From Glycomyces salinus (GTDB lineage Bacteria; Actinomycetota; Actinomycetes; Mycobacteriales; Micromonosporaceae), in NCBI RefSeq assembly GCF_016428645.1, contig NZ_JAELXW010000017.1, forward strand, positions 62,001 through 126,000: a stretch of DNA of 64,000 nucleotides, written 5' to 3'. How positions within the stretch are numbered: the first letter of the stretch is position 1; each line of letters opens with the position of its first letter. Position numbers and translations under genes: made by a program. Shown in pieces: positions 9,662-18,084 of the stretch. The notes below the pieces were generated by a model. The model was not told the DNA's origin. It searched no databases and saw nothing but the letters and a program-made list of their open reading frames with translations.

Positions 9662-9832
9662 GCGGGGACGCACAACCGCCCGATCGTGAGGGTGGAGTTT
9701 CCCGTCGGTTCGGATAAACTGTGACGAGGCATCTCTCTTGCCGATTTCGGCATCGCCTGCCGATCTCACGCCGCGCAAGTGCCGGCGAGGGGGCTGCGAG
9801 CCGTGAACTTTTTCAGCGACCGAGGAGTTGCA

Positions 9833-11338
9833 GTGGCCCGAGGTGACGGCCTACTCACCACGGAACTCGATCCCGACCAGCCCGGACCTCGCGATGCCTG
9901 CGGCGTCGTCGGGATTTGGGCTCCCGGGGAAGAGGTCTCGAAACTCACCTACTTCGGGCTGTACGCGTTGCAGCACCGCGGTCAGGAAGCCGCCGGGATC
10001 GCCGCCTCAGACGGCTCCCGGACCGTCGTCTACAAGGATCTCGGCCTGGTCGCCCAGGTCTTCGACGAGTCCACCCTCGCCCCCCTGCAGGGGCACCTGG
10101 CCATCGGCCACGCCCGCTACTCCACCACCGGGGCCCCCACCTGGGAGAACTCCCAGCCGACCATCCGCTCGACCGAAGCGGGCACGGCGATCTCCCTGGC
10201 CCACAACGGGAACCTGGTGAACACCGCCGACCTGCTCGAAGAGATCGACCGCCTCGGCGTCGACATGGACGGCACCACCTCCGACACGCACCTGATCACC
10301 GCGCTGCTGGCGGCCCGGCCCGACGAGTCGGTGGCCGCCGCCGCGGAGCGGGTCCTGCCGAAGCTGCGCGGCGCGTTCTGCCTGGTGTTCATGGACGAGA
10401 ACTCCCTGTACGCCGCGCGCGACCCGCAGGGCGTCCACCCGCTCGTGCTCGGGCGGCTCGCCAGCGGCTGGGCCGTGGCCAGCGAGACGGCCGCGCTCGA
10501 CACCATCGGCGCGCACTTCGTACGCGAGGTCGAGCCCGGCGAGATGATCACCGTCGACGAGCACGGGCTGCGCTCGACCCGCTTCGCCCCGCCCGAGCCG
10601 AAGGGCTGCCTGTTCGAGTACGTCTACCTGGCCCGCCCCGACTCGAAGCTGGCCGGGCGCGGTGTCTACGCCACCCGCGTCGAGGTCGGCCGCACCCTCG
10701 CGGGGGAGCACCCGGTCGACGCCGACCTGGTCATCGGCGTCCCCGAGTCGGGCATCCCGGCCGCGATCGGCTACGCCGAGGCCTCCGGCATCCCCTACGG
10801 GCAGGGCTTCACCAAGAACTCCTACGTCGGCCGCACCTTCATCCAGCCCTCGCAGTCGCTGCGGCAGCTCGGCATCCGCCTCAAGCTCAACCCGCTGGTC
10901 GACCAGATCAAGGGCAAGCGATTGGTCGTCGTCGACGACACGATCGTGCGCGGCAACACGCAGCGGGCGCTGGTCCGGATGCTGCGCGAGGCCGGGGCCG
11001 TCGAGGTCCACATCCGCATCTCGGCCCCGCCGGTCAAGTGGCCCTGCTTCTACGGCATCGACTTCGCCACCCGCGCCGAGCTGATCGCCGGTAGCCTCGA
11101 CGTGGACGGCATCCGCTCCCAGATCGGCGCCGACACGCTCGGCTACGTCTCCCAGGAAGGTCTGGTCCGGGCCACCGAGCAGCCCGCGTCCAGGCTCTGC
11201 ATGGCCTGCTTCGACGGCCAGTACCCCATCGAACTGCCCGCGGCCGACCTGATCGGCAAGCACCTGCTCGAACCGAACCGGCGAGCAGCGCAACCCACCG
11301 AAGCGAGCACGCAAGTGCGGGAAGGGACCAACGCGTGA
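9833..11338 (+). CDS. purF: Amidophosphoribosyltransferase
   Basis: 501 residues. First committed step of purine synthesis, making phosphoribosylamine from PRPP and glutamine. A short propeptide precedes the N-terminal nucleophile in DACGVVGIWAPG; then come YGLQHRG-type YALQHRGQEAAGIA, ARYSTTG, and the PRPP-binding loop VVVDDTIVRGNT near residue 370. Cysteines near the C-terminus (RLCMACFDGQYP) fit the Fe-S-type enzymes. GTG 9833 is chosen for CGAGGAG five bases upstream. The stop overlaps purM (GTGA), so purF-purM form an operon. Confidence 0.96.
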   Translation: MARGDGLLTTELDPDQPGPRDACGVVGIWAPGEEVSKLTYFGLYALQHRGQEAAGIAASDGSRTVVYKDLGLVAQVFDESTLAPLQGHLAIGHARYSTTGAPTWENSQPTIRSTEAGTAISLAHNGNLVNTADLLEEIDRLGVDMDGTTSDTHLITALLAARPDESVAAAAERVLPKLRGAFCLVFMDENSLYAARDPQGVHPLVLGRLASGWAVASETAALDTIGAHFVREVEPGEMITVDEHGLRSTRFAPPEPKGCLFEYVYLARPDSKLAGRGVYATRVEVGRTLAGEHPVDADLVIGVPESGIPAAIGYAEASGIPYGQGFTKNSYVGRTFIQPSQSLRQLGIRLKLNPLVDQIKGKRLVVVDDTIVRGNTQRALVRMLREAGAVEVHIRISAPPVKWPCFYGIDFATRAELIAGSLDVDGIRSQIGADTLGYVSQEGLVRATEQPASRLCMACFDGQYPIELPAADLIGKHLLEPNRRAAQPTEASTQVREGTNA

Positions 11339-12420
11339 GCAGCGGAACCACCACCCACCAGCAGACCGTCTCCTACGCCTCGTCCGGCGTCGACATCGCC
11401 GCCGGGGACAAGGCGGTCGAGGCACTCAAACCCTCGATCCGCAAGACCACTCGGCCCGAGGTCGTCGGCGGCATCGGCGGATTCGCCGGGCTGTTCGCCC
11501 TCGACACCGAGAAGTACAAGAAACCGCTGCTGGCCTCCTCCACCGACGGGGTCGGCACGAAACTGGTCGTCGCTCAGCGGCTCGGCATCCACGACACGGT
11601 CGGCATCGACCTGGTCGCCATGGTCGTCGACGACCTGGTGGTCTGCGGTGCCGAACCGCTGTTCCTGCTGGACTACATCGCGACCGGTCAGGTGGTGCCC
11701 GAGAAGATCGCCGACATCGGCGCCGGCATCGCCGACGGGTGCCGCTACGCCGGCTGCTCGCTCATCGGCGGCGAGATCGCCGAGCACCCCGGGGTCATGA
11801 AGGCCGACGACTACGACATCTCCGCGACCGGCGTCGGCGTGGTCGAGGCCGACGCGGTGCTCGGGCCCGAGCGCGTCAAGCCCGGCGACGTGGCGATCGC
11901 CATGCGCGCCTCCGGGATCCACTCGAACGGCTTCTCGCTGGTGCGCCACGCCCTGTTCGGGTCCGGGGCCGGGACCGAGCTGGACACGGTCGTGCCCGAG
12001 TTCGGCACGCAGCGCACCCTCGGCGAGGAGCTGCTGACCCCCACCCACATCTACGCCAAGCTCTGCCTGGAGCTGTCGAAGGAGTGCGACGTGCACGCCT
12101 TCGCGCACATCACCGGCGGCGGCATCGCCGGGAACCTGGTGCGCTCGGTCCCCGAGAGCCTCTCAGTCCGTGTCGACCGGTCCACCTGGACGCCGAACCC
12201 GGTGTTCGACTACGTGCAGCGCACCGGCGGGATCAGTGACGAGGAGATGGAGCGGACCTTCAACATGGGGATCGGCATGGTCGCCATCGTCGCCCCCGAC
12301 CAGGTCGACCGCTCCCTGGCGGTCCTGACCGCCCGCCACGTCGAGGCGTGGACCATCGGCGAGGTCACCGAGGGCGACGACGGCGTGAAGCTCACTGGGA
12401 GCTATCGGACTGCTGGCTAG
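11335..12420 (+). CDS. purM: Phosphoribosylformylglycinamidine cyclo-ligase (AIRS)
   Basis: 361 residues. ATP-dependent ring closure of FGAM to AIR. Motifs: SYASSGVDIAAGDKAVE at the N-terminus, the ATP-binding SSTDGVGTKL near residue 65, VVDDLVVCGAEPLFLLDY, GGEIAEHPG, and the C-terminal GIGMVAIV. GTG 11335 overlaps the purF stop by four bases. Its 3' end overlaps the convergent PAP2 gene by 29 bases, so there is no room for a separate terminator between them. Confidence 0.96.
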   Translation: MSSGTTTHQQTVSYASSGVDIAAGDKAVEALKPSIRKTTRPEVVGGIGGFAGLFALDTEKYKKPLLASSTDGVGTKLVVAQRLGIHDTVGIDLVAMVVDDLVVCGAEPLFLLDYIATGQVVPEKIADIGAGIADGCRYAGCSLIGGEIAEHPGVMKADDYDISATGVGVVEADAVLGPERVKPGDVAIAMRASGIHSNGFSLVRHALFGSGAGTELDTVVPEFGTQRTLGEELLTPTHIYAKLCLELSKECDVHAFAHITGGGIAGNLVRSVPESLSVRVDRSTWTPNPVFDYVQRTGGISDEEMERTFNMGIGMVAIVAPDQVDRSLAVLTARHVEAWTIGEVTEGDDGVKLTGSYRTAG

Positions 12421-13489
12421 GGATCTCGGCCGCTTCCTCTTCCTCCTCGCGCCGCCTGGCCTCGCGCCGGCTCAGCAGCAGCCATCCCAGGCCGGTGGCC
12501 ACCACCAGCACCGCTGAAACCAGCGCCAGGTTGAGCGGCAGCAGCGGCGTGCCCATCACCCACAGGATGAGCAGCGTCGAGATCAGGATGGTCTTGCGCG
12601 TGGCCGGCTCGAAGACCTTCAGCGGCCCCAGTGGTATCTCATGCCAGGCCACGCGTTGGGCGCTGCGGATGATCAACAGCCCCAGGATGATTCCGGCCGG
12701 CTCGTCGGAGAACCAGTGCTGCCCCAGGTAGAACACCTGGGCGCTGAACACGGCGATCGGCGGCACCCATATGAGCCCCCAACGCAGGGTCTTGGGGATG
12801 AGGCCGCCGATGAGCATGACGATCAGGCCGAACAGCAGCACCGAGTTGACCGCGTGCCCCGAAGGGAAGGCCGTGGCCTCGTTGATGTTGCCGCCCCCGC
12901 CCTCGGGGAAGTAGGTGAACAGCAGCGCGCCGTCGGGGGAGACGTCCCGCAGCTGGAACGGATGCAGCGACAGCGGGCGGCCGAGGACGTACTTCATGCC
13001 CAGGATCGCGGCCAGGGTGATGAAGGAGAGCACGTACATCAGCAGCGGCCGGATGCTGCGCGATCGCAGGGAGCACCAGACGGCGAAGCCGAGCGTCACA
13101 GGGGCGACGACGCGGGCCTGGCCGAACTGGGCGAGGGATTCGGCGACCGGGCGCAGGCTCTCGATGCGGTAGTCGATGGCCCACATGCGTACCGCCCAGT
13201 CGAACTGGATCAGCGGCGAGGGCCAGGTCAGGAGCGCGGCCATGGCCAGGAACGAGGTGAACAGCCACAGGTCGGGCCACCATGACTTCGGCCGTTTCCC
13301 GTAGGGCTCCCAATCGAACCAACCGACGGGGATGTAACGGCGCAGCGGTCTGACGAGCTGGTCGACGACAGCGTCGTCGGGCACGGTCACACCGCGGTCC
13401 CGGATGCCAGCGCTCCGGCGCGTGGTCGTGGATCGTTCGGATGGCATACCTGGATAGTCGCTTGCGAAGTTGAATTCTGATGGCGTCAC
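12392..13489 (-). CDS. PAP2-superfamily membrane phosphatase
   Basis: 365 residues. Integral membrane lipid-phosphate phosphatase candidate. The three PAP2 motifs are visible: KYVLGRP near residue 170, PSGH near 215 (in ATAFPSGHAVNSV), and the LGQHWFSDEPAG block with its catalytic His and Asp near 265. Six or more hydrophobic segments surround them, and a Glu-rich charged tail ends the protein. Substrates in the family include phosphatidate and undecaprenyl pyrophosphate; nothing here decides which. GTG 13489 is the longest start; ATG 13447 is possible and neither has a clear ribosome site. An AT-rich stretch upstream (13500-13540) is a likely promoter. Confidence 0.82.
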   Translation of the reverse strand: MTPSEFNFASDYPGMPSERSTTTRRSAGIRDRGVTVPDDAVVDQLVRPLRRYIPVGWFDWEPYGKRPKSWWPDLWLFTSFLAMAALLTWPSPLIQFDWAVRMWAIDYRIESLRPVAESLAQFGQARVVAPVTLGFAVWCSLRSRSIRPLLMYVLSFITLAAILGMKYVLGRPLSLHPFQLRDVSPDGALLFTYFPEGGGGNINEATAFPSGHAVNSVLLFGLIVMLIGGLIPKTLRWGLIWVPPIAVFSAQVFYLGQHWFSDEPAGIILGLLIIRSAQRVAWHEIPLGPLKVFEPATRKTILISTLLILWVMGTPLLPLNLALVSAVLVVATGLGWLLLSRREARRREEEEEAAEIPSQQSDSSQ

Positions 13490-13688
13490 ACCCGAACTGG
13501 ACCAAATTTGTTATCAGGTCGGTATATATGATGTGGTTTGGGACGCAGGAGCGAAGCGACCGGATGATGCCGTGCGACACCGGTCACCATCTCAGATCAC
13601 ACATCCACCCCATTTGTCGCTGCGGCATCAGGAAACCCAGAAGCGTCAAAGTGGCCTGTCGCGGTGCCGGGAGCGCGGGTCGGTGGGT

Positions 13689-15176
13689 TCAGCACCCGTC
13701 CTTGCCGACGTAGACGTAGGTGAGCGAGATCGGTTCGTCGAGCGGGCGTTCCCGACCGCCCTGCGGGGACTGCTGAGTGACCTCGCAGTCGCTGTACTCA
13801 TTGCCGGTCCGCCTGTAACCGTCGTCAGGGATGTCGTCGAACCCGGCCTCGATCAGAGTGCCCCTGGCCTCGGAGAGCGTCAGGCCGACGACGTCGGGGA
13901 CGGTCCCGGTGGACGTCTCCTGGCCGTCCGGGTCGGTGGTGGTCGGGGCCGCGGAGGAATCCTCGGACCCGTCCGGAGTGGGCTCGGTGTCGTCGCCAGG
14001 TCCGGGGTCCGGTTCGGGTGTGGGGCCGGGCGCCTCCTCGCCGGTGTTCTCACCCGTATCCGAGGGCTCGGGGTCCGTGGGCTGCAGGGAGGGCCGGTCG
14101 TCGTCCTCTGCCGTGGCTTCACCGCCGCCCGCGCCGCCCGCGCCGCCCGCGTCCACCGGTGGATCGGTGAGCAGTTGGTAGGCGGTGACCGTCCCGGCGG
14201 CGACGAGCGCGGCTGCCAGGACCAGCACCAGTGCCAGGACGGGGCGCCTCGAGCGCTTCCGCGGGCGCTTCCGCGCGGCGACCGGCGCGGCGGCCAGCGG
14301 GAGCTGGACCGGGCCGTCGGCCGCGGCCAGTGCGGCGCCTTCGGCGGCGGCCAGGTCCGGCATCTCGGGGACGAACGGGTCGATCCCGAGGCGCTCCCGG
14401 AGCGTCTGAATGACAAGCGGTGTGCGGCTGGCGCCGCCGATCAGCAGGAGTTCGGCGCGGTGGGAGGGCCCGACGTTGGCCGTATCCAGGGTCCGCTCGG
14501 CCAGGTCGGCGGTCTGGGCGACCGTTTCGGCGATGACGGAATCGAGTTCGGCGCGGGTGATCGTCAGCTCCCGGCCCGGGATGTCGATGGTGGTGGTCGG
14601 GGAGGTGGTCAGCCGTTCGCGGGCGACGCGGATCCGGTCGAGCAGGGCTGCGCGTTCGCTGTTGGGCCCGAAGGCGTCGATGCGGAGCCAGAACGCCGGT
14701 GAGGTGCTCCGGTGCCAGTCGGCGAGGTATTCGAGCAGGATCTCGTCGAAGCGGCGTCCGCCGACGCCGTCGGCGTCGGCCGCGGCGTGGATCTCGTACT
14801 CGTCGCCGTCGGTGCTGACGATCCCGACGTTGCAGGATTCGGCGCCGAGGTTGTAGACGATCAGCGGGGTGTCGGGGTCGAGCTCCCGCTCTCCGATCTC
14901 GGTGTAGTAGCGGGCGGCCGCCTCGGGTTCGGGCACGAGCCAGACTCGGTCGAACCCGGCGCGGGCGGCCGCCTCGATGTGGTCGGCGCGCTGGTCATCG
15001 TCCCAGGACGCGGGCACCACCAGGGCCGCCGAGAAGGTGCCTCCGGCGGTGAGCTGGTCGGGCACGGGGTCGACGATGTTGGCCGCGGACCTGTCGCCGC
15101 TGCGGCGGACCATGACTGTAGTCGTGGACGACCCCAGGTCGATGCCCACCGCGGTGGAGGGGGGTGCGGACTGCAT
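13689..15176 (-). CDS. Hsp70/actin-fold ATPase fused through one membrane span to a PASTA domain
   Basis: 495 residues. The N-terminal ~285 residues are a DnaK-type nucleotide-binding domain: phosphate-1 loop VGIDLGSSTTTVMV, the VPEPEAAARYY segment, phosphate-2-like IVYNLGAESCNVGIV, and adenosine motif LLIGGASRTPLV. There is no DnaK substrate-binding domain. Instead come a basic stretch, one membrane helix at about 310-335, an acidic Pro/Thr-rich linker, and a C-terminal PASTA domain from about 424 (VPDVVGLTLSEARGTLIEAG) with two cysteines. PASTA domains bind muropeptides or cell-wall precursors in Ser/Thr kinases and PBPs. The predicted topology is cytoplasmic ATPase with external PASTA. Probably co-transcribed with the gene upstream, 30 bases away. 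Confidence 0.85.
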   Translation of the reverse strand: MQSAPPSTAVGIDLGSSTTTVMVRRSGDRSAANIVDPVPDQLTAGGTFSAALVVPASWDDDQRADHIEAAARAGFDRVWLVPEPEAAARYYTEIGERELDPDTPLIVYNLGAESCNVGIVSTDGDEYEIHAAADADGVGGRRFDEILLEYLADWHRSTSPAFWLRIDAFGPNSERAALLDRIRVARERLTTSPTTTIDIPGRELTITRAELDSVIAETVAQTADLAERTLDTANVGPSHRAELLLIGGASRTPLVIQTLRERLGIDPFVPEMPDLAAAEGAALAAADGPVQLPLAAAPVAARKRPRKRSRRPVLALVLVLAAALVAAGTVTAYQLLTDPPVDAGGAGGAGGGEATAEDDDRPSLQPTDPEPSDTGENTGEEAPGPTPEPDPGPGDDTEPTPDGSEDSSAAPTTTDPDGQETSTGTVPDVVGLTLSEARGTLIEAGFDDIPDDGYRRTGNEYSDCEVTQQSPQGGRERPLDEPISLTYVYVGKDGC

Positions 15177-15206
15177 GACGCAAGTCTATGGCCCGCTAGA
15201 CGTTCG

Positions 15207-16004
15207 TCACACCCGCGCCAGCCTTCGTGTTCTCGACTCACGTGGAGGGAGCGGGATCATGAGGTAGGCAGACCCGTCGGGACGGACATGAAAGCCCGGG
15301 TCATGCGGGTGCCGCTGCGGCCGGACGGATGTGGACGGTGCCGGTGGCGATTGTGGAGCCGGTGGTGGCGAAGATGGCGGAGGTGACGGGCGTGATGGGG
15401 GTGGCGGGATCGGAGGCGAGTCGGGTTCGGGCGGTGCGGGTTCGGGTTCGTCGCCGGGCCCGACGGCCCCGAAGTAGGTGGTCCAGGCGAGCCCGGACGC
15501 GAACGAGGTCAGGAGCAGGTAGGCCAGGCTGAGCAGGAGAGTGACGCGGCGGCGGACGGTGCCGTTGCGCCGGACCGTGGCGGTTCGGGTGCTCCGATCG
15601 GGAAGACTCATCGGGTCCTGCGGAGGGGCCGAGTGTGTGGCCGGAGCCGAAGGCGGATGCGGAACCGGGGCCGGACGGGGTACCGGGGCCGGGGCCCGAG
15701 CCGGTGTCGGATTCGGGGCCGGGGCCGAGGTCCCGATCTTCGTAGGTGTGGTCGTGCCCGGCACCTCGGGGTACGGGCTGAGCCGCTCGGCACGGATGCG
15801 TCGAAGCTTGGCGCGGAAGGCGTCCGGGTCCTTGGGCGGCAGGTGCCAGGGTTCGAACGGGGAGGTCGGGCGGGGTTTCCCAGACTCGGCGGGGAGCGCC
15901 CAAGCGGGCGTCCCGGAGACAGGACGGGCGGCAGTCCAGTCGACGGGACGGGTGTTTTGGTCTAGAGGTTCGGACCGATTTTGTCGTAGAGTGACACCAA
16001 CCAC
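15207..16004 (-). CDS. Pro-rich single-pass membrane protein
   Basis: 265 residues, not assigned to a family. A cytoplasmic Pro/Ala-rich N-terminal part of ~135 residues precedes one membrane helix (LLLSLAYLLLTSFASGLAW), and then a very Pro-rich tail ([20 protein letters not shown]) and a basic end. GTG 16004 is preceded by AGGAAGG. It stands 30 bases before the Hsp70-PASTA gene on the same strand, so the two probably form one transcription unit and may act together at the membrane. The low-complexity composition makes the exact frame less certain than for its neighbours, but codon bias supports it. Confidence 0.6.
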   Translation of the reverse strand: MVGVTLRQNRSEPLDQNTRPVDWTAARPVSGTPAWALPAESGKPRPTSPFEPWHLPPKDPDAFRAKLRRIRAERLSPYPEVPGTTTPTKIGTSAPAPNPTPARAPAPVPRPAPVPHPPSAPATHSAPPQDPMSLPDRSTRTATVRRNGTVRRRVTLLLSLAYLLLTSFASGLAWTTYFGAVGPGDEPEPAPPEPDSPPIPPPPSRPSPPPSSPPPAPQSPPAPSTSVRPQRHPHDPGFHVRPDGSAYLMIPLPPRESRTRRLARV

Positions 16005-16193
16005 GGGAGGTTTCCTTCCTGGTTTAGGGTGGCGGGTCGCCTCTAGGTCGCCAAACTCAAGAGGGCGGCCCGCCGTGAACTATTCGGTTCGAAAGCGAAG
16101 ATTCGCGCACTGCGCGTACTTAAACGCTGACACAACATCCACGCCAGAATCAAGCGCGACACGCCCATGCGTACGAAACCGTCTAGAAAAGAC

Positions 16194-16222
16194 GAACGAC
16201 CCTCGCTCGGCGAGGGTCGTTC
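16194..16222 (+). terminator. Rho-independent-like hairpin
   Basis: 13-bp perfect stem (16194-16206 with 16210-16222) and a 3-base loop, followed on the plus strand by TTGTTGTG. No plus-strand gene is recognised just upstream, so what it terminates is unclear. Confidence 0.65.
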
Positions 16223-16253
16223 TTGTTGTGCTGGGACGGGATCCGAGCAAACT

Positions 16254-16287
16254 ACGAGGGCCGGACCCGATCGGGTCCGGCCCTCGT
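16254..16287 (-). terminator. Terminator of the small exported protein gene
   Basis: A perfect 34-base palindrome lying 28 bases past the stop of the minus-strand gene at 16315-16731; TAGTTT follows on the minus strand. Confidence 0.75.
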
Positions 16288-16314
16288 CGAATCAGAACCT
16301 TGAAGTCGGAGTGG

Positions 16315-16731
16315 TTATCCGATCAGGCCGTTGGAGTCGTCGATCTGCTGGACATCGTCCAGGTTGCACTTGGCGGAGTTGCCGAGGATGCCGGTGCCGT
16401 AGCCGCCGATGCCGCCCATGGCGTCGACGCAGCGGGCGTCGACGTGGACCAGCGGGGCGCCGTAGGAGGCGACCAGGCTCGACTGCTTGTCGTGGAACAT
16501 GGCGTCGCCGTAGGTCGAGCCGAAGTCGCCCGCGGCGTTTCCGGCCTCGGCCGTGCCCCACTCGAGGCCCGCATCGGAAGCGGTCGAGCTGAGGATCAGG
16601 CCGGCGTCCTGGGCCACCGAGCCCAGAGCGTTCTCGGTCTGGTCCTGCTCGGCGGCGAGCGCGGGAGCGGCAATGGCCGCGGCGGCAGCGGTGCCGGCCA
16701 GCGCGGACGCGACGATGCGCGAAACCTTCAT
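16315..16731 (-). CDS. Small exported protein, unknown function
   Basis: 138 residues. A clear signal peptide (MKVSRIVASALAGTAAAAAI, then APALA cleavage) is followed by a mature chain of about 110 residues, rich in Gly, Ala and Asp, with just two cysteines (DARCVDAMGG and NSAKCNLDD), likely a disulfide. It has no recognised domain. The ATG at 16731 has AAAGG upstream, and the region beyond it is strikingly AT-rich, consistent with a strong promoter. A perfect palindrome follows the stop. It stands alone between a divergent cassette and the Pro-rich membrane protein. Confidence 0.75.
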   Translation of the reverse strand: MKVSRIVASALAGTAAAAAIAAPALAAEQDQTENALGSVAQDAGLILSSTASDAGLEWGTAEAGNAAGDFGSTYGDAMFHDKQSSLVASYGAPLVHVDARCVDAMGGIGGYGTGILGNSAKCNLDDVQQIDDSNGLIG

Positions 16732-16876
16732 ATGTATCTACCTTTCATCCGTGGGGCGTCTTTTGTGTCATTAACGAATAATAGGTAGATAAGGTTATGT
16801 ATCAGACCAAGATTTTCTGTCAAGCCGAGGGAGAATCCGGGAAAGCAAGGGAATGCGCGGGCGTCCGGATAACAGA

Positions 16877-16901
16877 ACGGCCCCCGCTTCGCGGGGGCCG
16901 T
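16877..16901. terminator. Hairpin at the left copy of the DUF397-tail repeat
   Basis: 11-bp perfect stem (16877-16887 with 16891-16901) and a TTC loop. The same hairpin, with a complementary loop, follows the intact DUF397 gene at 20853-20875, where it fits a terminator. Confidence 0.7.
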
Positions 16902-16941
16902 GATCGGTTCGGGCGGGTCGTTCTCAGGCGCTGTGACCCTC
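16891..16941. repeat. 51-bp direct repeat, left copy
   Basis: Identical base for base to 20866-20916. It spans half of the hairpin plus the last codons of a DUF397 gene, and similarity continues with gaps for another ~25 bases. The two copies enclose a 3.9-kb cassette of LuxR, exported protein and ABC transporter genes. Confidence 0.9.
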
Positions 16942-16967
16942 GTGGGTCAAGCGCCGAGGCGGCGACC
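16924..16967 (-). pseudogene. Broken DUF397 gene, 3' remnant
   Basis: On the minus strand the last codons read LTHEGHSA-stop, the same end as the intact DUF397 protein whose stop is at 20899. Upstream the match to that gene decays with small gaps that break the frame, and no start or DUF397 core (W-x-KSSRS) remains. It is best read as the leftover of a duplicated or recombined DUF397 gene. Confidence 0.6.
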
Positions 16968-17135
16968 GGGATCGCCCGCTGCGGGGACACCGAATGAAGA
17001 CTCGGGCGGATTTCGCTCGGATTCGCGCTCCCACGCTGAGTAGTCGAAAGTGCTAGCATCAGTCCGAAAGGTATGATTCCCTCCCCTTTTCTTCCACCGA
17101 TCTGTGAGGAACCGGCAAACCCAAAGGACCGACCT

Positions 17136-17411
17136 GTGGACGACACTCCTGCCGACGGCAACCCTGAACCCCTTGTCACCGAGCGTCAGCGCGAGATCCT
17201 GATCCTGATGGCCCAGGGCATGGGGTACAAGGAGATCGCCCAGCACATGTACTTGTCGACGAGAACGGTTGAACGGCACGCCGCCCGGGCCGCCAGAGCC
17301 CTCGGGGCGCCGAGCCATGTGTCCCTCGGCGCCGTCGCGTATGAGATGGGCCTGCTGCGCCCGGAGCACCTTACGAACGACGAGACCCGAAATGACATAC
17401 GGGGCAACTGA
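17136..17411 (+). CDS. Stand-alone LuxR-type helix-turn-helix protein
   Basis: 91 residues, essentially only a GerE/LuxR DNA-binding domain: LVTERQREILILMAQGMGYK, then the recognition helix region LSTRTVERHAARAARALG, and a C-terminal helix ending in GLLRPEHL. There is no receiver or ligand-binding domain, so the activating signal must come by another route, or the protein acts constitutively like other orphan LuxR-solo proteins. GTG 17136 has AAAGGA seven bases upstream and is preferred over the ATG at 17073. It is the first gene of the cassette and may control the exported protein and ABC genes downstream. Confidence 0.8.
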   Translation: MDDTPADGNPEPLVTERQREILILMAQGMGYKEIAQHMYLSTRTVERHAARAARALGAPSHVSLGAVAYEMGLLRPEHLTNDETRNDIRGN

Positions 17412-17657
17412 TGACGGTATCCCGCCAGATGGTGTCGGGATCCCGACGACTCTGCCTGTGGCCCTTGCCTCTCCGAGGGCCCAGACTCCATGATCGAATC
17501 GCCGGCGTCCATACGCCGGACGAGAGCGCCTGGCGCGAGAATCGTTGCACCGACTGCGCCAGGCGTCCGAATCGAGAAATGCGAGGCATCGCCGTCGCGG
17601 CCCTCGATCCAAGAGATCGTAGCAGGGCCGGGTCGGCGTGCCAGGAAGGAAACTCGA

Positions 17658-17996
17658 GTGAAGAGTCTCAAACGAACCATCATGCACACGGCAGTCGTGC
17701 TTGGTCTCACAGTCGGCGGCGTCGGCGTCGTCGCCTCCGCGGCGAACGCGGCCTCCTACACCAACGAGGTCTACAACTGCTACGGCATCATGTGGAACAC
17801 CGACTGGAACCAGAACTGCGGCAGCGGTGGCGCGGACGAGGCCGGTTACTACTACACGAAGGTTGACTGCACCGGCGCGGACAATACACGGGATCTCGAC
17901 AAGTACCGCAGGGCGGGCAACAGCACCTCGTACGACGGCGACGACTGCATCTTCGGCATCAACTACGACGAGGCGTTCACCAACTGGAGGGACTAG
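17658..17996 (+). CDS. Small four-cysteine exported protein
   Basis: 112 residues, no recognised family. The signal peptide is MKSLKRTIMHTAVVLGLTVG-like, with a cleavage site after SAANA near residue 31, leaving a mature chain of about 81 residues that is rich in Tyr, Asn, Asp and Trp. It has four cysteines (VYNCYG, NQNCGS, VDCTG, DDCIFG), which could form two disulfides. The GTG start has AGGAAGGA seven bases upstream, an excellent ribosome site, and a strong hairpin follows the stop, so it is probably expressed on its own at a high level. An ABC transporter follows immediately; a secreted peptide toxin or signal is one possibility, not shown. Confidence 0.72.
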   Translation: MKSLKRTIMHTAVVLGLTVGGVGVVASAANAASYTNEVYNCYGIMWNTDWNQNCGSGGADEAGYYYTKVDCTGADNTRDLDKYRRAGNSTSYDGDDCIFGINYDEAFTNWRD

Positions 17997-18030
17997 TCGG
18001 TCGGCCGGAGCCGAGAAACTCGCAGGAATC

Positions 18031-18065
18031 GGCCGGGCCGTTCGCATGGTGCGGACGGTCCGGCC
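18031..18065. terminator. Terminator after the four-cysteine exported protein
   Basis: 16-base arms (18031-18046 with 18050-18065) and a 3-base loop; 14 Watson-Crick pairs, the other two being G-T. It ends 20 bases before the TTG chosen for the ABC ATPase. Confidence 0.75.
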
Positions 18066-18084
18066 CCTCTCGGAAGGCACTGTC

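Larger units (their letters stand above)
16005..16314. other. Intergenic region with two strong hairpins
   Basis: 310 bases without a supported gene. The minus-strand membrane-protein start lies at its left edge, and the stop of the small exported protein at its right. Apart from the two hairpins listed separately, the middle part (16080-16190) is of lower GC and has no family-like frame on either strand. A short plus-strand RNA ending at the 16194 hairpin is possible but only because that hairpin is followed by a T-rich run. Confidence 0.5.
16732..17135. other. Intergenic region with AT-rich promoter, hairpin and DUF397 remnant
   Basis: About 400 bases. The left part (16740-16830) is AT-rich and probably carries the promoter for the minus-strand exported protein. 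The middle contains a hairpin, one copy of a 51-bp repeat and a broken DUF397 3' end. The right part (17030-17135) precedes the LuxR gene; an ATG at 17073 is in frame with LuxR but its AAAGG lies only one base away. Confidence 0.6.

Noticed and set aside
16020-16120. Possible tRNA-like GGTTCGAAA stretch
   Set aside because: The T-loop-like bases have no matching T-stem, acceptor stem or anticodon arm, so no tRNA can be folded.
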